From Dryococelus australis (lineage: Eukaryota; Arthropoda; Insecta; Phasmatodea; Phasmatidae): DNA of 64,000 bases. Of this stretch, positions 46,420 through 57,654 are shown one piece after another. Location of the stretch: contig CM056997.1 of assembly GCA_029891345.1 (NCBI GenBank), positions 213,195,212-213,259,211 on the forward strand, in the 5' to 3' direction. Position numbers and translations under genes: made by a program. The notes under the pieces are model-generated. The model did not search any database, was not told where the DNA came from, and saw only the letters and a program-made list of their open reading frames with translations. Position 1 is the stretch's first letter, and the number at the start of each line of letters is the position of its first letter.

Positions 46420-49400
46420 TCGCAAACTTATACTGACATAATTTGTACGTTGGTGTTGTGTTTAGGAAGACTGCTGTTTAATATATACATTCATAGGATC
46501 ATTTATGCTTCGTTCTGGATCATTAATTAATTTTCTTTTTGACACCTGGAGCCTCACGAAGGTGTGATTGTTTAGCACTTTTTTTTCTTTATGAGACAAG
46601 GTTATTCAAGTAGTTGTGTTCGTTATACTTCTCCTGGGTTATTTATTTGTATTGATGGGTAGAACTCGTTTGAAATATATTTTGGTTATATTCGTTTAAA
46701 GACTCATAATTTCTGTCATGTTATACATCACCAATGTTATTCATTTGGAACAATACGCGACGTTAATACTATCTTTCAAAGTCACCTATCTCCCACCAGC
46801 ATCTACGAGAAATAACACTCCTAACCCAAAAAACACTTATGCCACTATTGCACAAACCTAGACATATATATATACTCTATACAATGTACCAGTTCCCTCA
46901 GTCATGTCCAAGTCATCGTCCTGACAACATCGCTCCCTTATATACACCCCTTCTCCAACACAGTACACCTCAGTACATCCAAGTTCCAAGGGTGAGGACG
47001 TACCAGAGCCGCTCCCCACCCAAAAAAGAAAGAAAATATAGTACACCTAACTATAGACACAAAAAATCCATCAAAGAAAATTGATCAAACTTTTCATCAA
47101 TCAAATTTGATCAAATTTCTTTCATCACATGTTATCCCTTCAATTCGGATTGGGATTAAAGATTAACGGAAAATACCATGGGATTAAAATCGGATCAAAG
47201 CATTTTGATCAGATTAAGATCGGATTTATCCTATTAATCCAATCAATAAAATCGATAATACGATTAATCAAAAGTGAAATAGAACCCGTGCGCCCCTGCT
47301 ACTTTTAGTATATCAATATTACAGATTCCTGAAAAACTAATCATATTATTTCAATTAGTTTTTAATGTTTCGTTGAAGCAATTATTTTACATGATATTTT
47401 GCACCTGGCATAATTTCCTCAAAAAATAATATTCGTTGAAACTTTATGAAAAAGTTAAATTGATATCTTTACGCTTTACATATTCACTTTATTGCAAAGT
47501 AATTTCATAAGACTATGGCGCATGAAAGCAGCACCTTTAATTTGTTTTGCAAAAATGAAAGGCTGCCAATTATTGTATTTTATTGTATTTGGTTAGCAAT
47601 TGGGCATAGGGCCGTATAACCTCGTTACATTAGCTTATTACGCACTTGTTACCACACAAAGGCGTACTTGATTATTTTAATTTATTTAGATACTACTTGA
47701 TTCCGGTTTTTATTGGTGGTCCTGGAATCTATCCAGCCAAATGCTTGGCTGTTTCCTTGCTACACGAAGAATGTCTAATTTTCTTGCAAAAATAATTACC
47801 ATTGAGGTGTTGCTTTAAACACTTATGTAGTAGTAAAATTATTAATGTGAAAAAGTTAACAATGCTTACAATTACCAAACTCTTATATTACTCCAATGCA
47901 AATAAACTGTTGAAGTGTCAATGTTAATAAAGCCTCTAAGAAATATTGCTGCAACCAAAAGTTGTATTACGCTAAAAATAAGAGGACGAACAAAATATTT
48001 TGTGTTACTGCGACATTAAAAGAAATACCTATCCAGCCCATGTTTATACTGACTTGGCGTTGTAAAATTGCCGACAGTAAAAAAAAAAAAAAGAATCCAC
48101 TATGCGTACATTTTAAAGCATACTATGAGAACTAGATGTAGCTTAGACCAGCTCTTAAGCCTTACTAAGCAGTTTACGTTTGCCAGTTGTGCGTATAATT
48201 ATAGAGCATAAAGTACCTCCACGTAACAAAAGTGAACTGCAGTTTGTCTTTATGTTGTTCTGAATGTACACAACATGAGACGCAATAACACGTGTTGCGA
48301 GAGAGCAGTTGTAAGGAAGTCAGGTTCCGTAATGTGAAGAACGTCAAATACACAAGACGCGGATATGGTTCCCCTTCTAGTCGTAATTTTTTTTTCTTCT
48401 GTTATATTTCTTTCTGTGACAAAATAATTGTACTTCATTAATTTTACATCGGAAGGATTTTCAAGCAAATAAAATACATAAACATTTTTAGCACAAATGT
48501 TTACATCATTTCAACATAAAATTGGTTTTGCTGCAACATAATTCACCATCATAACGTTGGTAGAACAGTAAGGAAATAGTGTTGTTACAAAAGTAATAAT
48601 ATTACATTAACATTGATAGCTTGACAGTATTTTACATTAACAGCAACATTAGTAACTGACGGTTCACATGTTACACACAATTACTGTTATCAAAACATTT
48701 GACTTTTTTCTGTGTACACGTCCAATTCATTCGAATTCGTGCTTCATTAAGTAACATGCTCCGTCTGTCGGCGAGGCGCTAGACTTTACCTATCTCCGCC
48801 ATGCTCTTTACTTAACCTACTTTGTCATATACACATGACATGAAATGTTGCATTATATATAACTTTCGATTAATTTTCGTGTTGAATATTATGCATTCAT
48901 ATTTGCGGATATGAGAACACTATTACAAGATAATTGCTATAGGTTATATTTATTTAGTGAGAAAACATTATTGATGTACTAGCTTCCATTATTATTGATG
49001 TTTTATCTTTCCTTGTTATTACACTTTTGTATTTATTTCTCTTCAGTATGATAATTATCACTGAGCAGTTCCTAATTTGATTTAACCACAGTAACGTTCG
49101 TAAAAAAACTTCACTGTACTTGAAACAATCTGTTCAACTGTGTGCTCAGCAAAACACGGAACACTAACTATACATGTAACGTATGTTCCGAACGTAAAAT
49201 TCACGATCCAGGAAGATGACGTCATGTGGCTGTATTATGTCACAGTGTCTTTTTTCAGTCAGTCCCTGGAGACGCTCCTGCCAGGCACCAGACGAGCCTA
49301 TAGAGAACACGCCTAAATCATACCGTAGTTAAAACTAAGATCAGCTTTCAGACCATCCCGCAGTCGATCAGCAAATAGGCATTCCTTCAGCACAGGGACC

Positions 49401-50552
49401 GCGATGCCATTAACCTACGCGCACCGACCTCTTCTGTGACAATGTAAGGAGTTAGATGAAGTAGGAATGATGATGATATGCTTACACTGACGTGAATGTA
49501 TGATGACATAGGAATAGGAGGGATGGCTAGAGTAGAAGAAATGCACAGGCGTAGAAAGCATATTTTTCCAGCGGGAGTTCCATTTTTAAGGCTCCTACAC
49601 CCACACCCATTAGCAGGGAGCCAAGGAGGACTTAGTGACCAATATTTCATTTCATATTTATTAAATTATTTTTAAAGACACTATATATAGTTATATTAAT
49701 TCCTAAGATTATTCGTGTTACTCCACTGGTACTATTATTCCATACTACACATTTCACATTGGTTGGATTATTTTATCCATTGCGCCCAAAAAACATTTCT
49801 CCAAAATTGGACCTGCCTTCTAGTTACAACATATGTTTAGTCTTGAAATATAACTCGCGTAATAATTATCTCATAATTTTAATTCTAATTTCAATTTTAA
49901 TAGCTACGGAAATAATAATTTCCGTTTTGTAATTTATACTAACGAACTAGAATATTTAGCAAATTCATTTGATGACTCGCTATCTTTCAAAACTTGTTCT
50001 TTAATAGCACTTTCGCAATCGATCTGCGGACTATGTCACTGGTCCATAGACTATCTGGCACGTACTGGAGAACTCTACTCAATGAAAACCCGCCAAACGA
50101 ATTGAAACAAATAATGACGAACGCAGTCTGGAGTCAACTTGATCTCTCTTTGAGGCAGCAAAAATGATTAGATGACAACGGCTCGTGTACACAGAGGGAT
50201 GTGAAGTTTGTCGAAACCGCCATTTATTGCACGCTAAACCTGAACCAGTGAGAATATAACTTAACTGTTTAAATGAGTTAACACCACCTGACTTATCCAA
50301 CAGTCAATTAAGACAATTAAATGTAGAATTAGTGGAGAAAACGTAAGTTTTCCTTCACGTATTTATTTAGTGCACTGCATTAAATTATAGGTCAACACTA
50401 TCGCCAGTAAAACGCTGAATGTGAAAAATCACTGCGCGACCGCAAAGAGCAGTGGGTCCCACCTATTCCTGCACTTTGTACGACGTTTATTCATTGACTT
50501 TTCCACGCATGATTCACCAGATATACATACAAGTATTTCTTACTGGTCTCTG
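46420..50552. other. No gene recognised; GATCAA/GATTAA-rich patch
   Basis: Short anonymous frames only. 47.08-47.28 kb is packed with GATCAAA, GGATTAA and ATCAATC words, a low-complexity patch similar in style to 57.93-58.02 kb. The segment 49.39-49.65 kb is less AT-rich and has an 87-codon minus frame with no recognised domain. Confidence 0.4.
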
Positions 50553-51290
50553 TGTTACATGGACGCTTAGAGGCCGGATCTGAGTTCATGAGGGATCAAG
50601 GTCTTAGTAAAAATACAAAAATTAATATGATTTTTAATTTATTCTCACAGTTATTATTTCCAGCAATCAATTCTTTTTCTCCACTGCTACGCTTTTCATT
50701 TTACAGTGAGCGAAATGTTTAATGTGTTTGTCAACTGTAAATAATGTCCTTCTTTATGGCTCTGGTTGGTTATTGTCAATTTGCTCTTATAATGATTTTT
50801 TAAAAATTAAGTCTATATGTTGCAGTAATTTGTAATGTATTTCACTCACGCATCTAGTCCAATAGTCCAGCCTGCAGTCGTACTCTTCACTCCTCTGATG
50901 TTGGCAGTGGTAGGTTTTTCTCCTGCTGGTCACATCTCTCGCCGTGCACTTCTCTTTTAGATAGTCATACATCGCTAAAACTCATCAATTCAACAACTGC
51001 CAGCTCGCAAACACAACGCGCCTTTCATAGCCGCTGGTCTTGGCCTGGAAGGTTCATCGTACCCCGAGTCTAGCTGAGAGACACGAGATCAGTAATCCAG
51101 AGCATTGTTAAGGTGCCTCAAAGACACCCGATACCCAAGGTCGAGAGCAACACGCGCTCTGATAGGGATAACAGGCACGCTTTTAAAATGTTGCTTTGTG
51201 AAAAGCAGCTGCATCTCCGGTTGCAACTGCCAGAATGTGCGTATCAATAATTATTCCGTGCCTCGCATGCTCAAAGAGTGGCCTCCTGTA
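50553..51290 (-). repeat. 3' LTR of gypsy element 1
   Basis: Homologous to 55837-56515. Shared landmarks are TTATTGTCAATTT, AATAGTCCAGCC/GATAGTCCAGCC, CCCCGAGTCTAGCTGAGAGA, TCAGTAATCCAGAGCATT, TCAAAGACACCCGATA and TTGCTTTGTGAAAAG. The exact ends (TGTTAYATGG on one side, CTGTA on the other) are approximate. Confidence 0.88.
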
Positions 51291-51295
51291 TGACT

Positions 51296-51306
51296 ACCTC
51301 CTCCTT
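51296..51306 (-). other. Polypurine tract of gypsy element 1
   Basis: The minus strand reads AAGGAGGAGGT a few bases upstream of the 3' LTR, the position expected for the plus-strand primer. Confidence 0.6.
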
Positions 51307-52460
51307 AAGTATGTTCGTCTCGAAACGACCCTGCTACATCTGGTCCTTCGTAGAGTGTCAGTCGGTCGATGAAGACAACTTTCGGCTTCACCCGAGAGCA
51401 TTGACGACAAATTCGAAAAACACCACCATTGATCTCCTTCAGAATCTTGTAGGGGCCTTCCCAGCATTTCTGTAGCTTCGTGCACTACTCTTTTCTCCTC
51501 TGTGGGTTGTGCAGCCACACCAGTTGTCTTTCTTGGAGTACCTCATCCGACATTCTCCTGCCATACCGCGTCTTCATCCTGTCACTATTTTTTCGGAGGT
51601 GCTCTCGAGGAAAATCATGAATGTCATGTCTGTTACCTAATTCGCTGGCATGATCAGGGGCTACAGCTTCCTCTACTGTCGTTCGACCAAACAGTACCTC
51701 ACTAGGGAGGCTTAGCACTCTTCCAAACTGCATAGTTGATGGTGTTACCCTTGTGGACTCATGAACTGCCGAGTGCTAAGCAAGGAGAATCAAGGGTACC
51801 TTTGAAACCCAATACTTTTGGTTGTCTGCCACAAAGATCGACAGGTACTGCTCAAGAGTGTTGTTAAGCCTCCCGGCCATTTAATCTGTCTTAAGGAGTC
51901 AGGCTGTAGTCCTAATCTTCTTTATGCCTAGAATATTTGTTACCTTCTGGAAGACTACAGCTTCAAAATTTCTTCCTTTATCAGAATGGCATTCTCATGG
52001 CACCCCAAACATCGAGAATGCTTTCTCTATGAGAGCATCGGCCACAGTTCGTGCTTCATCGTTTGGGAGGGGAATGGCCTCAGGCCACTTAGTAATGTAA
52101 CCTTGGGCCACCAGTAGATAATGATTACCTCTCTCTGTGACAGACAAGGTGCCCAGGATATCTACTGCCACCCTCTCGAATGGGGCTCCAACATTGTATT
52201 TATTGATGTGAACTTGTCCTCTTGTCATTGGGTCTCTCCTCTCTGTGCACATGTAACACAATCGGCATCACTTCTCAAACCCTCCCAACAATTAAACTAG
52301 TACAATCTCAGTCTAACTCTGTCAAGGATTTTATTAACACCAAAGTGCACGCTGGATGATGCATTATGCAATTCCTTAAAGACTTCAGGGACCCTGCATT
52401 TTGGGAGGTCCAGCTGTAACCATGCATGTTTTCCAGTATTACTTTCCTAGTGTCTGTAAA
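51300..52460 (-). pseudogene. Integrase of gypsy element 1
   Basis: In reading order there is an HHCC-type finger remnant (HNASSSVHFG near 52.36 kb, then SDADCVTC near 52.26 kb). The core follows in the 52261-51995 frame, with ERVAVDILG carrying the first Asp. CHSDKGRNFEA (~51.97 kb, another frame) has the second Asp. GRLNNTLEQYL (~51.87 kb) is where the catalytic Glu is expected, but Gly precedes RLNNTLE. The C-terminal part is 51733-51485 (VEEAVAPDHASELGNRHDIH). Frameshifts and the Glu-to-Gly change make it inactive. Confidence 0.9.
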
Positions 52461-52679
52461 TTATGCCATTCTTAAGTACAAAGGAATCTCATTGTGCCCA
52501 GTATGTTTCGACTGCTCCACTCAGTCTAGTTATCTCTTCCCAATTTGGCCTAGAGTCAGCTTTATTCCACTTTAATAATGGCTGCAAAGTGGGCATATTT
52601 AGCTAATATTTCCTAATACTCTCAACATTTCAGTTAGGTGATCCACCAGAAGATTAAGAACCTTGAATTCTTGTCCTGT

Positions 52680-54130
52680 GTACATTTAGCGATTCACCAC
52701 TCTTTTCTTCCTGGTGTTCGTAATGACGACAAAATGGCTCATGTGGTCTCTAGAAAGTGCATATGCATTGCTGTGAAGACCTCCAGATCTGTGCTGAAAT
52801 AAATAAAAGTCATATTTTTGAAGATGCTGTGTCCACCAGGCTATTTGACATGCAGGGTTCTTGAAATTTAGTATCCAGCATAATGAAGCACGGAGCTTCT
52901 GAGAATAAAATGTCGGCCCTAAAAGTGTTGATAGAAGTGTTAAATTGCCTTCATCATGTCCAGAAGCTCCCTGCATAAAAAAATAGTAATTTTCTCACAC
53001 TATGTTATATCTTGAAGAATTCTAGTGGCATTTCCTTCCCACCTTGTAACTGAGCTAGCACAGCTCCGATGCCTACGTCACTGGCATCAGTAACAAAAAT
53101 GAACATACCCTCACTTTTCGAGAAACGTAGGTCTAATGGAGATATCAGAATTTCCTTCAGCTTACAAAAAGCATTTTCACACTCAGTGGTGCAACGAAAT
53201 ATTCTTTCTCCCTCAGCGAGTTCATGAAGTGTCTTAGCAATCATAGCGAACCCAGGTACAAATCGATGGTAGTAGGCATATAATCCCAGCAAACTCCGCT
53301 CTTTGGTTTTTGTTAGTCGTCGGCCAATTTATTATCGCTTTGGTATTTTCTAGGTCCATTTCAATCCTGTGGGCCGACGCTATATGTCCCAAGAAATTTA
53401 TTTTATTTTGGAACATGTGGCACTTCTTAGGAACAAATGTCAGTTGGCTGCAGCTGCATTCTGGAATACAGAATTTAAGAATGACAGGTGCTCTTCAAAT
53501 GTCCTTCCTGTCACAGCATCATCTAGATAAATTTTACAGATGTCTAAAGGCAGAACTTTTCAATCAGGTGTTTGAAGTTGGCAGGGGCATAATAAAGCCC
53601 AAAAGGCATATCTTTTAAATACTGTGTTCCTTCCTCTCGAACCTATAATGCAGTTTTCTCTATTTCATCTGGGGCCACTTCGCAATGATAGTACCAATGC
53701 TTCATGTTCAAAGTATAAGAATACTGTGAACCTGCTAGGCTATTTATGGTGTCATCTGTACTTGAAAGTGGGTATCAGTCCTCTCTGTCACATTATTAAG
53801 CGGGCGATAGACTACACAAAACCTCAACGAGCCATTTTACTTCTTAACAAGTACAATGCATGACGACCATGGACTAACTGATGGTTCTATCACATTTAGA
53901 CACTTCATTTCCTTCAGAATTCCCTCAACTGCCTCATGCGAGGCTAGTGACAGTCGTCTTGGTGGCTGCTTTATGGGCCTGGCATCTCATGTACCTATGT
54001 GGTGGCAGGTCGCATCAATCCTCAGGTAATTTGGTCCACAAGAGAAGGTGTCCCTATTTCTCTACAGTAATTCAGAAATATTTTTTCCCCTGTCGCCAGT
54101 TAAAATTTTCTTTTGTTCGTACTTCTGGTA
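52680..54130 (-). pseudogene. Reverse transcriptase-RNase H of gypsy element 1
   Basis: The RT active site reads IYLDDAVTGRTFEEHLSF with an intact YLDD (53518-53529). Next are MFQNKINFLGHIAS and the 53292-53005 frame (YYHRFVPGFAMIAKTLHELA), the standard RT-RNase H junction. TDASDVGIGAVLAQLQGG follows with the first RNase H Asp, then the connection region RSGGLHSNAYALSR at ~52.75 kb. At least three frame changes are needed to read through. The upstream fingers/palm part (53.6-54.1 kb) is poorly preserved. Confidence 0.92.
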
Positions 54131-54159
54131 AATGACATTTTATTTATTTTTTTCTAGAA

Positions 54160-54830
54160 TTAGCTGAAATATTTGCTTCCAAACACATCAAAACGATTGT
54201 CGCTATCAAACAAATTTATAATTCTAACTGGAAAACTTTCAGCATATGAAGAGATTAAAGTCCTTGCTACAACGACTTTACCTGGCAGGACACCAGTCTT
54301 CTCTGCTGCATCAATTAATACCCAAAGATATGACAAACTTTCCTTGACATTTTCCTGTGATGACAATTTCACTAGAAGCGGGCAGCACAATGGGTTGACC
54401 ACATTCCATTGGCAGATAATTGGGGAGGACCAATCATGCCGTGTTGACACCACCAACTCTTTTCTGCCTACTAGTAGAACACTCAGTCGAGTATCTGTAC
54501 AGCACTCCAGCCTATGTAGTACATCAAGCCCAAAGAGGCATGTATTTTATATTTCTGCAAAGTAAACATCGTGCTCTATGTTAAGGTCACCAAGCTTCAA
54601 TATAACTTATCTCTTTCCTCTAACTGATGTGGTCTCGTCTGTTACTGTAGCTAAGTAGTACTGTTCTATACTGTCGTCTGGCGATCGCTGGGGGGGAAGG
54701 CTTGAGGATGTCTGGTCTTACCACTGTTATGGTCGCCCTAGTGTCGACGACCATCTAGCAAGGAACATCATTCAGGCTCCCCTCCAACAGTATTGCATCC
54801 CAATCCTGTTTCACCGACTGTACATGTAAG
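54160..54830 (-). pseudogene. Aspartic protease and linker of gypsy element 1
   Basis: Reading down from 54.80 kb: LLEGSLNDVPC, a stop, then MVVDTRATITVVRPDILKPS (54.75-54.69 kb). This is the retroviral-type protease site, with Arg in place of the invariant Gly of D-T/S-G. The 54456-54160 frame (VVNPLCCPLLVKLSSQENVK) is the protease-RT linker with a second beta-rich stretch. Stops separate the parts. Confidence 0.72.
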
Positions 54831-54989
54831 AACTTTGGGGGCTTCCCGCCAACAGTCACCGACCTTCGCCCCCTTATATTAGTGTTTACAAGTATTCCGA
54901 AAGTACTGTATTCTCACCTGCAACTTGCTGCCTCTTTTCTCGTTGCGGCTTCTGCTGTTATTGCTGTAGTTGTGGGCAGAAATCTCTCA

Positions 54990-55271
54990 CGTTCCCCTGC
55001 TGTAAACATGATCAACACTCCGGCCGTTTGGATGGGGGGAGGCAAGAATCGGTAGCAGTCAAGAAGTCTGGCCATCGTAAGTAGCAGGTTTAATTGAGAC
55101 CGTCTTCCCCACTCCTGGCTGCGCGACACCGATGCTGCAGATATGCTGACTATCATCCGAGGTTGCTGCGTTGGTTAATGCTTGTACTGCTTCCACACTT
55201 TTCACTGCTGGCGATTTGTAATAGTAGAATTCCCCTGCTGCAGAAATTCCTACCATCCCTTCCTTCTTCAT
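54990..55271 (-). pseudogene. Short gag remnant of gypsy element 1
   Basis: It begins at ATG 55271 with an acidic/Ala-rich helix and KPATYDGQTS (~55.06 kb), which resembles the start of the gag capsid domain in arthropod gypsy elements. After TS the frame stops. Only about 200-300 bp separate it from the protease, far less than a normal gag, so most of the capsid region and its zinc knuckle have been deleted. An N-terminal coiled-coil-like low-complexity part may extend to ~55.5 kb. Confidence 0.5.
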
Positions 55272-55818
55272 CGATACTAATTTCCTGTTTCACTTCATTC
55301 TCGACACTGTCCATTCTCTCATTTACACTGTTAATGTCAGTATTCTGTAATTTGTTAATGCCATCTATTTTCCTGTGAACAGTATTATTAACAGAGTCAA
55401 TTTTCCTGTCTACATTCTGATTTTAACCATTTACAGTTGCAATTACAGAACTAATTTGCATATTTACAATTTCATTTCACTCTCTTTCACTCTAATAATT
55501 TGGGTATTTACAGCTTCGTTCACACTCTCTTTCACACTGATAATCTAGTTATTTACATTGCTTATTACACTTCTTACATATTCCCTCAAGCTATTTGTAC
55601 TTGCGATCACTTGGCTATACTTAATCCTTCAATTAATGTTCTCAGTGGTTCCAGTCCTGCAGACGTTTTTCTAGTTAATATTTACTACGTTGGTTGTAGA
55701 AAACAGTCTTAATGTTTTTCTTGTAGCTATTACAATGGATTTATTTCTTTGAAATATCACTAATTAATTATCTACCGTCTACCTTAATTTAAAACTGAAT
55801 AATTATTCATTTCGTACA

Positions 55819-55835
55819 TCACTACTCTGACACCA
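55819..55835 (-). other. Putative primer-binding site of gypsy element 1
   Basis: The minus strand reads TGGTGTCAGAGTAGTGA one base after the 5' LTR. It starts with the TGG required for pairing to the CCA end of a tRNA. The tRNA was not identified. Confidence 0.6.
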
Positions 55836-55836
55836 G

Positions 55837-56515
55837 TGTTATATGGACTTTTGGAGAAACTTTTAATTCATTCGCACGACGGTTATTTACAGCATTAAAT
55901 AACCTGTCTCCACTTTTGTTAATTTTATTTCACAGTGAGCGCAATATATGATGTATATTTCAACTCTAATTAATGTCATTTATATCTCAGTTTGGTTATT
56001 GTCAATTTACTCATACTCATCATTAACACACGTTCAGTCTATCTGATGATGTATGTTTTAATATCATTCACTCACGCATCCAGTCCGATAGTCCAGCCTA
56101 CAGTCGTACTCTTCACTGCTTTGATTTTTGCAGTGGCAGATTTTCGTCCCGCTGGTCAGTTCTCTCACCATGCACTTCTATTCTCGCTAGTCATCTATCG
56201 CTGAAACCCATCCATTCAACAATACTGGCTATGAGGTTCGACGTGCCTTTTATAAGCGCTGACGTTCACCTGGAAGGTTCGCCGCACCCCGAGTCTAGCT
56301 GAGAGACACGATGTCAGTAATCCAGAGCATTCTTCAGATCTCTCAAAGACACCCGATATTCAAGGTCAGGAGCGGTATGCATCCTGATAAGCATAATAGG
56401 CATGCTTTGTAAACATTGCTTTGTGAAAAGTCACTGCGTTTCTGGTGGTAACGGATAAAGCGTGCGCGTCAATAACTCTTCAGTGCCTCGCACAATGAAA
56501 GAATGGCCGTCTGTA
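55837..56515 (-). repeat. 5' LTR of gypsy element 1
   Basis: See the 3' LTR at 50553-51290. Many substitutions and small gaps separate the two copies. Confidence 0.88.
56246..56254 (-). promoter_or_regulatory. TATA-like motif in the 5' LTR
   Basis: The minus strand reads TATAAAAGG. The equivalent site in the other LTR (near 51.03 kb) is TATGAAAGG. A core promoter for element transcription is plausible from position alone. Confidence 0.5.
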
Positions 56516-57357
56516 ATAATTATTTTCCAGAATAAGACTATCTACTTGAAAATCTGATGAATTAATGATAAACTTTAAAACACTTATATTGGTCAATCTC
56601 TCTTAATTTATTGTCACACGGTTGTGTTTCGGTGGCAGTTTATTTATCGAAGAGCGACATTTTTTTATACATGCCTTGTTTACCATACTTTATAAAATAT
56701 GAATAGTTTTCATTTTATAAGAGGCTGCCAAAGCCAAGCAATGTTCTGTGTATGCTCGAAGTCACTGATATTCACCTTATAGCGGCTGCTACATCTTACA
56801 GTCAATTTCGCTCTTCACTATATTGTGAGAAAATTAATGTTTGTTTCTCTTCTGGCTTATTGCATGCTGTAAGCTGTATGGAGTAAATTACATGAAGTCA
56901 TCATATGAAATTTGTTACATCAGTGTAAGTACTGCGTATATAATGTTTGTAAAAATATTTTGCTAAATAAACTTGCATATTCATCCAGTGTACGCCCACT
57001 ATAGAAATGCTGGTATGAAAGACAGCGTGGCAAGTTTTGTTTTCAATTAATTAATTTTATGATAGATTTGTTGAGCTTGCTGAAGAGTTTTGTCCATGTA
57101 AACACACTTCATTGGGCGTGTGAAGTCACTTTCTTTTCACCATACCATTCTGTTGACAATTTTAATATTTTGTGAAATTTGCATATTTTCTTAGTAAAGA
57201 AAATATTAAATATTAATATTTTTTAAGTTTGAATATTATCTTAGTAAAAAAAAAAAAAGTAATTTTCCTTTACACTTGACCGTGCATATGCCTATTTTCT
57301 TCAAACTCTTTCTCTCGTTGCTAAGAACGTGTTAAGAATGTTATGGAATTATTTATA

Positions 57358-57385
57358 TTTATATATATATGTGTGTGTGTGTGTG
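57358..57385. repeat. TA/TG dinucleotide microsatellite
   Basis: A short run of TATATATA changing into TGTGTGTG. Confidence 0.85.
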
Positions 57386-57616
57386 TTGTGTGCGCAATGG
57401 TTAGATTGTGATATAAGGGATGCAGAGATAATTTGTCATTGCGGTGAGGTAGGCATGTTCGAATACCATTCGATTTCTATGGCAATCAATAATTCCATTA
57501 CAATTAACCGATTTTCGGAATCGATCGTTATTCTTTAATTTAACCTGTTGATTAATGTACTTCATTCTGTTATTTTTCGATGAGTTCCATGCTTCAAAAA
57601 CTTTCTTTTGAAATCT

Positions 57617-57654
57617 ACAAATATAGCCTATGTATTTGCATAGGCTATATTTGT
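57617..57654. repeat. Perfect 16-bp inverted repeat with 6-base loop
   Basis: The arm ACAAATATAGCCTATG is followed by TATTTG and the exact reverse complement. No pyrimidine tract or gene end next to it suggests a terminator. Confidence 0.95.

Larger units (their letters stand above)
50553..56515 (-). mobile_element. Ty3/gypsy LTR retrotransposon 1, nearly full length but decayed
   Basis: On the minus strand: 5' LTR (55837-56515), primer-binding site, short gag remnant, protease, RT-RNase H, integrase, polypurine tract, 3' LTR (50553-51290). The total of ~6 kb is typical. The gag region is much shorter than normal. LTR divergence is substantial, so the insertion is old. No target-site duplication was recognised. 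Confidence 0.93.

Noticed and set aside
51155..51180. TAGGGATAACAGG resembling part of the I-SceI homing endonuclease site
   Set aside because: Only the first 13 bases match, the site is inside an LTR, the other LTR lacks it, and no homing endonuclease gene is near.
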